The notes beneath the pieces are model-generated. The model had not been told where the DNA came from and made no database searches. It saw only the letters and a program-made list of their open reading frames with translations. A program made the translations under genes and the position numbers. DNA of 64,000 nucleotides from Pandoraea anhela (GTDB lineage Bacteria; Pseudomonadota; Gammaproteobacteria; Burkholderiales; Burkholderiaceae), in assembly GCF_902459655.1 (NCBI RefSeq), contig NZ_CABPSB010000003.1, positions 248,001-312,000 of the forward strand, in the 5' to 3' direction. Numbering within the stretch: position 1 is the first letter of the stretch; each line of letters begins with the position of its first letter. Below, one piece after another: positions 37,314-45,434 of the stretch.

Positions 37314-37880
37314 TTACGGCTTTGTGGTCGCCGCATCGGCTTGCGCGCGCTGGTGGTAGTAGCGGCGGAAGAAGCTGCGAATTTCAGCCTGCGAGAGCTT
37401 GCCGTCTCGATTCGCATCGATGTCGTCGAAATGCTGATAGAGGAACGGTTCGGACGCCGCAGCTTCCTCACGGCTCAGATAGCCGTCGCCGTCTTTGTCG
37501 GCCGCCTTGAAGTAGCGCTCGAACGTCGCGCGACGCGCCTGCAGTTGGCTGCGCTGATAGGCCGACCATTCGTTGCGATCGATCTTGCCGTCGTGGTTGG
37601 TGTCGATGGCGTCGAACGAGCGTTGCAGGTACAGGCCCAGCGCGGCGTTCTGGTCGGCGGCGTCGCCGTAGTCCGGGGCGCTCGCGGGCGGCGGTGGCGT
37701 CGGCGTGGACGGAACGACGCCGGTGATGGGCGCCCCGGACTGCGCGAAGCTCGGCATGGCCGCGAGCGACAGCGCCGCGGCGCCGACGCACAGCGTTACG
37801 GCGGCGAGGGCCCGGCGGCCGAGGCGCCGCGTGTCGAGGGTGCGAAGCGCCCGTTGGCGGAGGGGGGGGTGGGGAGTCAT
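37314..37880 (-). CDS. Secreted EF-hand calcium-binding protein
   Basis: 188 residues. Basic N-terminus, then the hydrophobic signal ALAAVTLCVGAAALSLAAMPSFA with cleavage before QSG. Three canonical EF-hand loops: DTNHDGKIDRNE, DKDGDGYLSREE and DANRDGKLSQAE, each with Asp at positions 1, 3 and 5 and Glu at 12. A Pro-rich stretch (TPTPPPPAS) joins the signal to the EF-hand part. It is probably a periplasmic calcium binder; the partner is unknown. It converges on the DUF3100 gene. Confidence 0.85.
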   Translation of the reverse strand: MTPHPPLRQRALRTLDTRRLGRRALAAVTLCVGAAALSLAAMPSFAQSGAPITGVVPSTPTPPPPASAPDYGDAADQNAALGLYLQRSFDAIDTNHDGKIDRNEWSAYQRSQLQARRATFERYFKAADKDGDGYLSREEAAASEPFLYQHFDDIDANRDGKLSQAEIRSFFRRYYHQRAQADAATTKP

Positions 37881-38080
37881 GTGTCGCTTCTCCTTGTTTC
37901 TTGAGCGTTCAGGAAGGCCGCGCGGCCGAAGCGTCGCGGGCGACGTCTTGCCGGTGGCTTGCCGCTTGCGGGGCGATCAAGTGCCGTGGGGGCGATGAGC
38001 AGCTATCCAAGGCAACGAGAGGCCGTGGCGATGGACGTCGATGAGAGCGACGAAGACGTCCACCGGGGAGGCGAATACTG

Positions 38081-38130
38081 GCGGATATCGGCGGATATCG
38101 GCGAATATCGGTGGATATCGGCGCATATCC
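38081..38130. repeat. Five 10 bp tandem repeats with GATATC core
   Basis: Five head-to-tail units of exactly 10 bases: GCGGATATCG twice, then GCGAATATCG, GTGGATATCG and GCGCATATCC. The period is about one helical turn, so the cores face the same side of the DNA. The array lies between the lipoprotein gene stop (38146) and the EF-hand gene start (37880), about 200 bases upstream of the latter. No coding frame is convincing here. Confidence 0.85.
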
Positions 38131-38145
38131 GCCATAACTGCAATA

Positions 38146-38412
38146 TCAGCGGCGGCGACGATCGTCGGTGATCACGTTGCCGATCACGCCGCCGACGACG
38201 GCGCCGCCGACGGTCGTGCCGAGGTCGCCGCCGGAAATCAGCGCTCCGCCCAGCGCGCCGACCCCTGCGCCGACCGCCGTATTACGCGATTCGCGCGGCG
38301 TCATGCCGCCGCATCCGGCGAGTGTGCCGATAAGCGCTGCGCCCACGAGCACCGGGGCGACCGAGCGGGAGAGGCGAGTGATGGGCGTGGCCCATCGTTG
38401 TGGGGTTTTCAT
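38146..38412 (-). CDS. Glycine-zipper lipoprotein
   Basis: 88 residues from MKTPQRWATPITRLSRSV; AAGGAG lies about ten bases before the ATG. The lipobox LAGC follows a hydrophobic segment, so Cys near residue 34 would be lipidated. The mature part is a glycine-zipper stretch (GAGVGALGGALISGGDLGTTVGGAVVGGVIGN) that can insert in or oligomerise at the outer membrane, as in the OsmB/YMGG families, and ends in a basic DDRRRR tail. It is an envelope stress or structural protein by analogy. Confidence 0.85.
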   Translation of the reverse strand: MKTPQRWATPITRLSRSVAPVLVGAALIGTLAGCGGMTPRESRNTAVGAGVGALGGALISGGDLGTTVGGAVVGGVIGNVITDDRRRR

Positions 38413-38581
38413 GACGTATGGCTCCTTCAAAGGGGCAAATCGCCCAGAGTATCGGCAGGCCGTCAGGCGAGCCACCGAACATCGCCCATCGCGATGTCCG
38501 TCGTGGCTCCTGTGTGACGAAAGCGGTCTGCTTTCATCGGTTGTTTGATTGGCTATTCGATGGCGTGTCCGGTGTTGGCGA

Positions 38582-39028
38582 TTAATGCGCGGTTGCCGAC
38601 CCGTTTTCCGGTACACCTGCCCCGGTGGCAGGGTTCGATTCCCGATATGCCGGCGGCGGAGGATACGGAGGGTACGGACGACCCTGCGCATCGGTCGGAT
38701 ACGGCCGGCCCGCGGCGTCGGTCGGCGGATACGGGCGGCCGTAAGCATCCGTATTGGGTAATGGACCCGGCGGCGCGGGCGGTGCGGCGTAAGGACTACA
38801 TGCCGAGCCCGGCGCATAAGGCGGCGGGCCGCAATTCGGTTGGTACGCAGGATTCGTACTCTCCGGTCCACGGTACGGTAGGCGCGGTTGAGGCGGCGCT
38901 TCATAGGCACAGCCTGCCAGCGTCAGCAGCAGCGTCGCCATGCCGATGGCCGAGGACACCTTCGCCACGCGTGTCTTTGAGACGTGCACCGGTGTCGTGT
39001 GCCCCGGGCATTTCAGGTTCGTTCGCAT
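38582..39028 (-). CDS. Proline/tyrosine-rich lipoprotein
   Basis: 148 residues from MRTNLKCPG; AGGAGG lies five bases upstream, which favours this ATG over the one three bases before. A signal segment with lipobox LAGC (TLLLTLAGCAYE) ends near residue 45. The mature chain is low-complexity Pro, Tyr and Gly, with three GRPYP(P/T)(T/Y) repeats, so it is probably extended and cell-wall or outer-membrane associated. I do not recognise a function. It is the first of two lipoprotein genes on this strand, 169 bases before the glycine-zipper gene. Confidence 0.75.
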   Translation of the reverse strand: MRTNLKCPGHTTPVHVSKTRVAKVSSAIGMATLLLTLAGCAYEAPPQPRLPYRGPESTNPAYQPNCGPPPYAPGSACSPYAAPPAPPGPLPNTDAYGRPYPPTDAAGRPYPTDAQGRPYPPYPPPPAYRESNPATGAGVPENGSATAH

Positions 39029-39754
39029 CATGACCTCCTTGCGAGAGCGGTGTTTCATCCCACTCGTCGTCATCATGGATTGACCTAAGTTGGACGCAAA
39101 TTGCGGTATTTGGATCGACCGATCTTGTAAATCTTTGTAATCGCCACCGGAAACCCTGCGCCACAGGCTTATGCGCGAGGAACGTACTTCGCATTGACAT
39201 CAAGATTTGCAATGGACTCCGAAGGAATGTAGGGGATATCCGACATCTTTTTCCTACACGTGAAAGGGAATCGATCACGACGATACTGCGCGTTGGCATG
39301 CATGGTGCGTTCTCATTGGCGTGACAGCGGTGTTCGAATATCGGTGTTCGAACATCGGCCAATCGCATCGGCGCCGTATTCGTTCAGATATTTGTTTAAA
39401 TATTCGCAACCATATACGACGCCGGCTGCGGTGCCATCGCAGCGCCATGCAGAAGAAACATGACATCGTAATTGTTCAATTTTGAAATATCCGAAAAATG
39501 CTACGTCTGCGAAAGATATCGGGGAGCGAGTGCGCGGAAACTGCGGCAAGACGGCGCATTACGCGATGCCTGTCATCGCAATTCGCGTTGCGTGCGTTGA
39601 AATATCGGGAAAGTCCGGGGGAGTGTTTGCGCTTAGTTTTCGCCGCAAGCTGCGTTTGCGCTGGCATACTGTGCGCGCTGACACAAGGTACCGGCGTTAG
39701 CGGGAGTTGAGAATTTACGATCGAGGTGCCCGGCCTATCCGTGCAGGCTCACAT
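39029..39754. other. Gene-free, AT-richer region before TetR gene
   Basis: 726 bases with no gene I can support; base composition is clearly lower in G and C than the surroundings. A 14 bp unit GGTGTTCGAAYATC is repeated head to tail (39329-39342, 39343-39356), each with a TTCGAA palindrome. Short frames exist on both strands but lack ribosome sites and family resemblance. It may be a decayed gene or a regulatory region. Confidence 0.5.
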
Positions 39755-40402
39755 ATGCCACAAGTCAAGAAAGAAGACATTCGTCTCGCCATTCTCGAAG
39801 CATCGCATGCCCTGTTTCTCGAAAAAGGGTATGTCGACACCACAATGGTGCAGATCGCCAGGCGCGCCGGTATTTCGCACGCGAACATCTACAGCTATTT
39901 CACTGCGAAGTTGCAGGTTTTCTTCTGCGTCTACGAGAAATGGTTCAAGGCCCGCATTTCCTCGCTCGAAGCCGAGGTGATGTCGGCGCATGGTGCGCAT
40001 GCGCGTATGCGAACGTTGCTCGGCGGCCTGCTGGTCGAGACGCCGAGACTCGATAACGGCTTTTCGCACAATCTGGTGCAGGCGCTGGCGACCGTGAGTC
40101 CGGGCGATCCGTACGATCCGTCGTTGCTTCAGTGGTTTCGGGAACGCTTGTCGGCCATGCTCGCGGCCAGCGCGCCCAGTCTTGCCCGCGATAGCGTGCG
40201 CCGCGCGCGGCTCATCGACATGCTCGTGCTGACGTTCGACGGCTGCCTCGTCAACTATCACGTGAATCCGGCGTCGCTGCCGGATGTGGCCATGCTCGAA
40301 GAGTACGTGGCGGCGTTCCTCTGCGCGGAGCCTGCGGAATCGGTGCACGTGTTGCCGGACGCCGAACCGGCGAGCGCGTCCAGCTCGACCGCAGCGGCCT
40401 GA
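39755..40402 (+). CDS. TetR-family transcriptional regulator
   Basis: 215 residues from MPQVKKEDIRLAILEAS; the frame extends 48 bases upstream but the TetR fold starts here. The HTH is YVDTTMVQIARRAGISHANIYSYFTAKLQVFFCVYEKWF, with the usual Y-x-Y-F helix. The ligand domain carries Phe, Leu and Met. The AcrR-like C-terminal end is Ala/Ser-rich. A LysR gene follows ten bases after its stop, so both are one unit. The target is unknown; no efflux pump is adjacent. Confidence 0.87.
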   Translation: MPQVKKEDIRLAILEASHALFLEKGYVDTTMVQIARRAGISHANIYSYFTAKLQVFFCVYEKWFKARISSLEAEVMSAHGAHARMRTLLGGLLVETPRLDNGFSHNLVQALATVSPGDPYDPSLLQWFRERLSAMLAASAPSLARDSVRRARLIDMLVLTFDGCLVNYHVNPASLPDVAMLEEYVAAFLCAEPAESVHVLPDAEPASASSSTAAA

Positions 40403-40412
40403 CAGCACGCCG

Positions 40413-41369
40413 ATGCGCTCACTGCCCTGGACCGCCCTCAATCTCGGACGAAAGCTCAAGTTTCACCAGCTTCAGGTCTTCGACCGCGTGTTGGAGACCG
40501 GCTCGCTCGTGCGGGCGGCCAACGAAACCGGCCTCACGCAGCCAGCGGTGAGCAAGATCGTGCATGAACTCGAAGCCTGCTTCGAGGGACCGCTTTTCGT
40601 TCGCAGCAACCGCGGCATGCAGCCGACAGAGCTGGGCGAGTTGCTTGGCCATCGCGTGAAATCGCTGATGGCCGAATTGCGGTATCTGACGGACGAAGTG
40701 AATGCGTTCAGCGCGGGCACCAGCGGGCACGTGATCGTCGGCACGCTGATCTCGGCCGCAGCCGATCTGCTGCCGCGCACGATCGCCATGCTCAAGGCGC
40801 GCACGCCCGGGGTTCTCGTTACCGTGCGCGAGGCCACGACAGCCCAGCTGTTTCCGGCGCTCGCAAGCGGGGATCTGGATATCGTCGTGGGCCGTTTGCC
40901 CGAGCGTTCGTTGCCGGTGGCCAACGCCTTCGCGCTCACTCACGAAATTCTCTTCAACGAATCGCTCAGCGTGATCGGCGGTGAGCGTCATTGGTCGCAT
41001 CTGCCGGCGCGCGTGCCGCTCGCACAACTGCGCGAACAGGCGTGGATTCTGCCGGTGCCCGAATCGCCCTCGCGGCTGGCGGCGGAGCGCCTGTTCCACG
41101 ATGCCGGCCTCGCATTGCCCGACGATGTCGTCGAGTCGCTGTCCGTGCTGACGAATATCGGTCTGATGCTCGAGACGCCCCGCGTGGCGCTGATGCCACG
41201 TGCCGCCGCGACGCCGTTCGTGGAATCCGGGCTGCTGCGTGTGCTGGCCGATACGATGCCGGGCAGTTTCGGTGACGTCGGTTATTCGTTGCGCTCGGAC
41301 AAGTCGCCTAGTCCGGCTTGCGCCCGGTTCGTGGCGTGCCTGCGCGAGGCGTGCGGCCTGAAGCCTTAG
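40413..41369 (+). CDS. LysR-family regulator, GbpR/PcaQ-like
   Basis: 318 residues from MRSLPWTALNLGRKLKFHQLQVFD; the frame is open upstream in the TetR gene, but this start begins the domain. HTH: GSLVRAANETGLTQPAVSKIVHELEACFEGPLFVRSNRGMQPTE. The KFHQLQVFDRVLETGSLVRAA opening is typical of galactose-binding-protein regulator GbpR and protocatechuate regulator PcaQ relatives, so a sugar or aromatic effector is possible. It lies directly behind a TetR gene and is followed by a terminator. No structural gene for it to control is adjacent. Confidence 0.88.
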   Translation: MRSLPWTALNLGRKLKFHQLQVFDRVLETGSLVRAANETGLTQPAVSKIVHELEACFEGPLFVRSNRGMQPTELGELLGHRVKSLMAELRYLTDEVNAFSAGTSGHVIVGTLISAAADLLPRTIAMLKARTPGVLVTVREATTAQLFPALASGDLDIVVGRLPERSLPVANAFALTHEILFNESLSVIGGERHWSHLPARVPLAQLREQAWILPVPESPSRLAAERLFHDAGLALPDDVVESLSVLTNIGLMLETPRVALMPRAAATPFVESGLLRVLADTMPGSFGDVGYSLRSDKSPSPACARFVACLREACGLKP

Positions 41370-41388
41370 GGCGCCTCGTAGCCGATCC

Positions 41389-41428
41389 CAAAAAGGGGCG
41401 TGCCGACGAATCGGGACGCCCCCTTTTT
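41389..41428. terminator. Bidirectional terminator
   Basis: AAAAAGGGGCGT and ACGCCCCCTTTTT pair around a short loop between the convergent LysR and HTH genes; both sides have A/T runs. Confidence 0.85.
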
Positions 41429-41480
41429 CAGCGTGGCCGGCGCATGGACTGGACCACGATCTTCCTCACCCCAAAACGCA

Positions 41481-41840
41481 TCACAGACGTGCCAGCGAAG
41501 ACACCAGGCCCGGGTTCTGTTGTACGAGCCGGATGAGGCAGGCGGCCTGCGCGTTGGGACGGGCGCGTCCTTGCTCCCAGTTCTCCAGCGTACGCGGATT
41601 GGTGCGCAGGTAGTGCGCGAAGACATTGCGTGACATGCCCAGATGCTTTCGCAAAGCGAGCAACTCGTCGGGAAACACTTCCAGCTTGGGAAGGGGCGTG
41701 CGGGGCAACTCCTTGATGTTGAGCGGCAGATCCGCAGGAAGACCGTTCTTGACGTGTGCCGGCTCGGCCGGCGGTGGTGCACCGGTGTCCTGTGAAAGCA
41801 GCCAGCGGAAGGGATTCGAAGGCGTGTTCGAGTAAGCCAT
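41481..41840 (-). CDS. HTH transcriptional regulator, NadS/antitoxin-like
   Basis: 119 residues from MAYSNTPSNPFRWLLSQD. The C-terminal HTH (LRKHLGMSRNVFAHYLRTNPRTLENWEQGRARPNAQAACLI) matches the xenobiotic-response fold of the NadS and HigA/MqsA antitoxin group. The N-terminal 50 residues are Pro-rich and probably flexible. No toxin-sized gene is next to it, so it is either an orphan antitoxin or a stand-alone repressor. Inverted 10 bp sites lie upstream. Confidence 0.8.
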   Translation of the reverse strand: MAYSNTPSNPFRWLLSQDTGAPPPAEPAHVKNGLPADLPLNIKELPRTPLPKLEVFPDELLALRKHLGMSRNVFAHYLRTNPRTLENWEQGRARPNAQAACLIRLVQQNPGLVSSLARL

Positions 41841-41867
41841 AGTCCTGACCGGTGTCGTTGGTTGTTT

Positions 41868-41950
41868 ATCGGGAGTGCTTGCAAAGTCAATCAAGCGGAG
41901 CCGATTGCACCACATAGTTTTGCTGGGTGCTTTCACAAAACACTCCCGAT
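41868..41950. promoter_or_regulatory. Inverted 10 bp sites upstream of HTH gene
   Basis: ATCGGGAGTG (41868-41877) recurs exactly inverted as CACTCCCGAT (41941-41950), centres 73 bases apart, about seven helical turns. Both are followed by similar flanks (YTT). They are placed as operators for a dimer pair of the HTH protein. Confidence 0.6.
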
Positions 41951-42047
41951 TTTCGCGTCTGACACCTATCGAGTACTACGCACCTCATGTAGTCGAGGTG
42001 CCGTAGAGTGTACGCAGAAATGTGGCATCCCCCGACCCACGCCCGGG

Positions 42048-42758
42048 TCAGACGCCCAGATACGCCTGCAATTCGGGCAACGACCGGCGCAGCTTCGACG
42101 AGTCGCCTTGCCACGCCACACGGCCTTTGTCGACGATGTAGTGCTGGTCGCCAAGCTCCAGCATCGGGGCCAGATTCTTGTCGATGCAGAGGATCGACAG
42201 GCCGCTGCCTTTGAGTTGCTTCAGGCATTGCCAGATTTCACCGCGAATGAGCGGTGCGAGCCCTTCCGTCGCTTCGTCCAGAATGAGTAATTTCGGATTC
42301 GTCATCAGCGCACGACCGATGGCGAGCATTTGTTGCTCGCCGCCCGACAGGTTGCTGCCGAGGTTTTTCTCTCGCTCGCGCAGACGCGGGAACAGGCTGT
42401 AGATGCGCGCCAGCGTCCACGGCGAACTCGCGCCGTGACGATTCCCGGCCGTGGCGACGAGATTCTCGCGCACGGTCAGCGTGGGGAAAATCTGACGGCC
42501 CTCGGGCACGAGCCCCATGCCGGCCCGCGCGATGCGATGCGACGGGCTCCCATGCACCGCTTGTCCGTCGAACACGATCTCGCCGCGTGCGGGACGCATG
42601 AGCCCCGTCATCGATTTGACGGTGGTCGATTTGCCCATGCCGTTACGCCCGAGCAGCGTGACGAACGCACCGCGCTCGATTTCCAGATGCATGCCGAACA
42701 GCGCCTGACTCGCCCCGTAGTAGGACTCGACGCCGGACAAAGACAACAAGGTGCTCAT
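42048..42758 (-). CDS. livF: Branched-chain-type ABC transporter ATPase (LivF)
   Basis: 236 residues. Walker A GRNGMGKST, signature LSGGEQQM, Walker B LLILDEA. The MHLEIERGAFVTLLGRNGMGKSTTVKSMTGLMRP opening and LPELQAYLGV ending are of the LivF branch. The start overlaps the livG stop by four bases (ATGA). It is the last gene of an operon for an amide, amino-acid or aromatic substrate and works with LivG. Confidence 0.93.
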   Translation of the reverse strand: MSTLLSLSGVESYYGASQALFGMHLEIERGAFVTLLGRNGMGKSTTVKSMTGLMRPARGEIVFDGQAVHGSPSHRIARAGMGLVPEGRQIFPTLTVRENLVATAGNRHGASSPWTLARIYSLFPRLREREKNLGSNLSGGEQQMLAIGRALMTNPKLLILDEATEGLAPLIRGEIWQCLKQLKGSGLSILCIDKNLAPMLELGDQHYIVDKGRVAWQGDSSKLRRSLPELQAYLGV

Positions 42759-43525
42759 GCCGTCGCTCCCAGCATTTCGTTGCGGGTTTCGTCCCCGAGA
42801 TAGGCTTCGCGCACGGCCGCGTCGTTGCGGATGGTCTGCGCGTCGCCGCAGGCGATGGCGCGTCCGTAGACGAGCACGGTGATGCGGTCGGCCAGCGCGA
42901 ATACGGCGTCCATGTCGTGCTCCACGAGCACGATGGCGTAATCGCCTTTGAGGTCGGCCAGCAAGTGCGTCATCTGTTCGGACTCGGCCTGCGACATGCC
43001 GGCCATCGGTTCGTCGAGCAGCAACAGCTTCGGACGCCCCGCGAGGGCCATCGCCAGTTCCAGTTGCCGATGCTCACCGTGCGCCAGCGCGCTCGCGGGC
43101 ACATGCATGCGCGCGGCGAGCCCGGTGCGCGCCAGAATGTCGCGCGCCGGTTCGACAAGCGCCGCTTCGCGAATCGCCGGGCGCCAGAAACCGAAACTGT
43201 GCCCCTGCATTGCCTGCACGGCCACGAGCACGTTCTCCAGCGCGGTGAATTCACGGAACACCGACGTGATCTGATAGGAGCGCGCCAGTCCCGAGCGTGC
43301 CCGTTGCTCGATGGGCATGGACGTGATGTCGCGTCCGTCGAAACGGATGCTGCCTTCGTCCGAACGAAGCTCGCCCGCCAGTTGGCCGATGAGCGTACTC
43401 TTGCCCGCGCCGTTCGGACCGATGATGGCGTGCAGCTCGCCCGGTGCGACGTCGAGGCAGAAGTGATCGGTGGCGGTCAGGCCGCCGTAACGTTTGACCA
43501 GTTGGTCGACACGGAGCAGGCTCAT
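42755..43525 (-). CDS. livG: Branched-chain-type ABC transporter ATPase (LivG)
   Basis: 256 residues from MSLLRVDQLVKRYGGLTAT; the upstream open frame overlaps livM and is discounted. Walker A GPNGAGKST, signature LAHGEHRQLELAMALA, Walker B LLLLDEPMAGM. The start overlaps the livM stop by four bases and its stop overlaps the livF start by four, so translation is coupled. The family energises uptake with LivF. Confidence 0.93.
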   Translation of the reverse strand: MSLLRVDQLVKRYGGLTATDHFCLDVAPGELHAIIGPNGAGKSTLIGQLAGELRSDEGSIRFDGRDITSMPIEQRARSGLARSYQITSVFREFTALENVLVAVQAMQGHSFGFWRPAIREAALVEPARDILARTGLAARMHVPASALAHGEHRQLELAMALAGRPKLLLLDEPMAGMSQAESEQMTHLLADLKGDYAIVLVEHDMDAVFALADRITVLVYGRAIACGDAQTIRNDAAVREAYLGDETRNEMLGATA

Positions 43526-44514
43526 GCTTTGCCCTCCACGGTGCGGGTGCGGCGCGAGAGCCGCACTTGCAGGTCGCCGAGCAGGCCGTAGAGGCCGCGG
43601 CGCGAGACGAGCACGGCCACGACGATGAGCGGCCCGAAGACGATCATCCAGTGTTCCGTCATGCCCTTGAGCCACTCCTCGATGAGCAGCATGGCGGTGC
43701 TGCCCAGCACCGGCCCGAAGAACGATCCGAGCCCGCCGAGCACCACCATCACGATCAGTTCGCCCGACGCCGTCCACGCCATATAGGCAGGGGAGACGAA
43801 GTGCGTCAGGTTGGCGTACAGCATGCCGGCCACGCCGCACACCATCGCGCTGATGACGTAGGCCACGAGCTTGTAACGCAGCGTCGGGTAGCCCAGCGCG
43901 CGCATGCGCCGGTCGTTCTGGCGCGCTCCGCGAATCACCATGCCGAAGCGGGCCTCGACCAGACGTCGGCCTGCCCACACGCACAGGCACAGCACGGCGA
44001 ACGCGACGTAGTACAGCACGGCGGGGTCGTCCAGCGACACACTGCCGAAGCGGCTGCCGGCGGACACCGGCAGGCCGTCGTCGCCGCCGTATTGCTTCAA
44101 GCTCACGGCGAGGAAGTAGAACATCTGGGCGAACGCCAGCGTAATCATGATGAAGGCGATGCCGGTCGTGCGAAGCGATAGCAGGCCGGTCACGCCGCCG
44201 ACGACGGCGCACAGCAGCAGCGTCGCGCCCAGATGGACGAACCCGTTGTCGATACCGTGAAAGCTCATGATGCCCACGACGTACGCGCCGAGGCCGAGAT
44301 ACAGCGCATGACCGAAGCTGACCATGCCGCCGTAGCCGAGAATCAGGTCGAGCGAGACGGCCGCGATCGCGAACACGATGATGCGCCCGAAGAGGGTGAG
44401 GAAGAACGGTTGCTGGGCAAACGTCGCGTAAATGGGCACCAGCGCCAGCAGGACCAGCAGCAGTATCGGCACGGCGGTGCGAAGATTGAGTTTCATTTCC
44501 ATCGTTTCCATCAT
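43522..44514 (-). CDS. livM: Branched-chain-type ABC transporter permease (LivM)
   Basis: 330 residues; start at 44514 (MMETMEMKLN), with an inner ATG at MKLN equally possible. Some eight to ten hydrophobic segments, with GYGGMVSFGHALYLGLGAYVVG near residue 60 and VLGGLGSFFGPVLGSTA near 265, are the LivM hallmarks. It pairs with LivH. The stop of livH and this start share bases (TGATG). Confidence 0.92.
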   Translation of the reverse strand: MMETMEMKLNLRTAVPILLLVLLALVPIYATFAQQPFFLTLFGRIIVFAIAAVSLDLILGYGGMVSFGHALYLGLGAYVVGIMSFHGIDNGFVHLGATLLLCAVVGGVTGLLSLRTTGIAFIMITLAFAQMFYFLAVSLKQYGGDDGLPVSAGSRFGSVSLDDPAVLYYVAFAVLCLCVWAGRRLVEARFGMVIRGARQNDRRMRALGYPTLRYKLVAYVISAMVCGVAGMLYANLTHFVSPAYMAWTASGELIVMVVLGGLGSFFGPVLGSTAMLLIEEWLKGMTEHWMIVFGPLIVVAVLVSRRGLYGLLGDLQVRLSRRTRTVEGKA

Positions 44515-45434
44515 CAGCCGTGTTTGACCGGGAAGAGTCCTTGCGGACGCACCGCGAGCACTGCCGCCATGACCAGGTAGATCAGCATCGACGCGAGCGC
44601 GGGACCGGCGGTGTCGGCAGTGCTGCGCTCCATCAGGCTGCGCAGCAGCGTCGGCAACGCGGTGCGGCCCACGGTATCGACCACGCCGACGATGAGCGCG
44701 GCGAGAAACGCCCCGCGCACCGACCCGATGCCACCGATCACGATCACGACCATCGTCAGAATCAGGATCGGCTCACCCATGCCCGGCTGCACCGACAGAA
44801 TGGGGCCGGCCATGAGTCCGGCGATACCCGCGAGAATCGCGCCCAGCCCGAACAGCAGCGAGTTGAGCAGCACGATGTTCACGCCGAGCGCGCCGACCAT
44901 CTGACGATGCGTGGAGCCCGCGCGGATCAGCATGCCGATGCGCGTGCGGTGAATCAGCAGATAGCAGCCGAGCGCGACGACGAGGCCCACCACGATGATG
45001 AGGAAGCGATACGCCGGGTAGTCGAGTCCGAAGAGATTGACGGTGCCGGAGAGCCACTCGGGCACTTCCATGTAGTACGGCGATGGCCCCCAGATGATGC
45101 GCGCCAGTTCGTTGAAGAACAGAATCAGCCCGAAGGTGGCGAGCACCTGATCGAGGTGATCGCGGTCGTAGAGTGTTTTGAGTGCGACGAACTCGACGAT
45201 CAGGCCGAGCACCAGCATGGTCGGCACCACGGCGAGCGCGGCGAGCGCGAACGACCCGGTGTGGTTGTACACGGTCGCGGCGATGAACGCGCCCATCATG
45301 TAGAGCGAGCCGTGCGCGAGGTTGACGAAGTTCATGATGCCGAACACGAGCGTGAGGCCCGCAGCCATCAGGAACAGCAGCACCCCGAGTTGCAGCCCGT
45401 TCAGGCACTGCATGATGAAGAGTGTGAGGCTCAT
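44514..45434 (-). CDS. livH: Branched-chain-type ABC transporter permease (LivH)
   Basis: 306 residues from MSLTLFIMQCLNGLQLGVLLFLMAAG at 45434; the open frame runs into the hydrolase gene, but this is the LivH start. Segment GIMNFVNLAHGSLYMMGAF and IGGIGSVRGAFLAALIVGVV are typical. The start overlaps the stop of the hydrolase gene by four bases. It forms the channel with LivM. Confidence 0.92.
   Translation of the reverse strand: MSLTLFIMQCLNGLQLGVLLFLMAAGLTLVFGIMNFVNLAHGSLYMMGAFIAATVYNHTGSFALAALAVVPTMLVLGLIVEFVALKTLYDRDHLDQVLATFGLILFFNELARIIWGPSPYYMEVPEWLSGTVNLFGLDYPAYRFLIIVVGLVVALGCYLLIHRTRIGMLIRAGSTHRQMVGALGVNIVLLNSLLFGLGAILAGIAGLMAGPILSVQPGMGEPILILTMVVIVIGGIGSVRGAFLAALIVGVVDTVGRTALPTLLRSLMERSTADTAGPALASMLIYLVMAAVLAVRPQGLFPVKHG

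Noticed and set aside
38060-38135. The 10 bp array as a CRISPR or iteron origin
   Set aside because: There are no spacers between units, so it is not CRISPR; there is no replication initiator gene nearby, so an iteron origin has no support.
41481-42047. A toxin-antitoxin pair
   Set aside because: Only the antitoxin-like HTH gene is present; the 207 bases upstream and the terminator downstream leave no room for a toxin gene.
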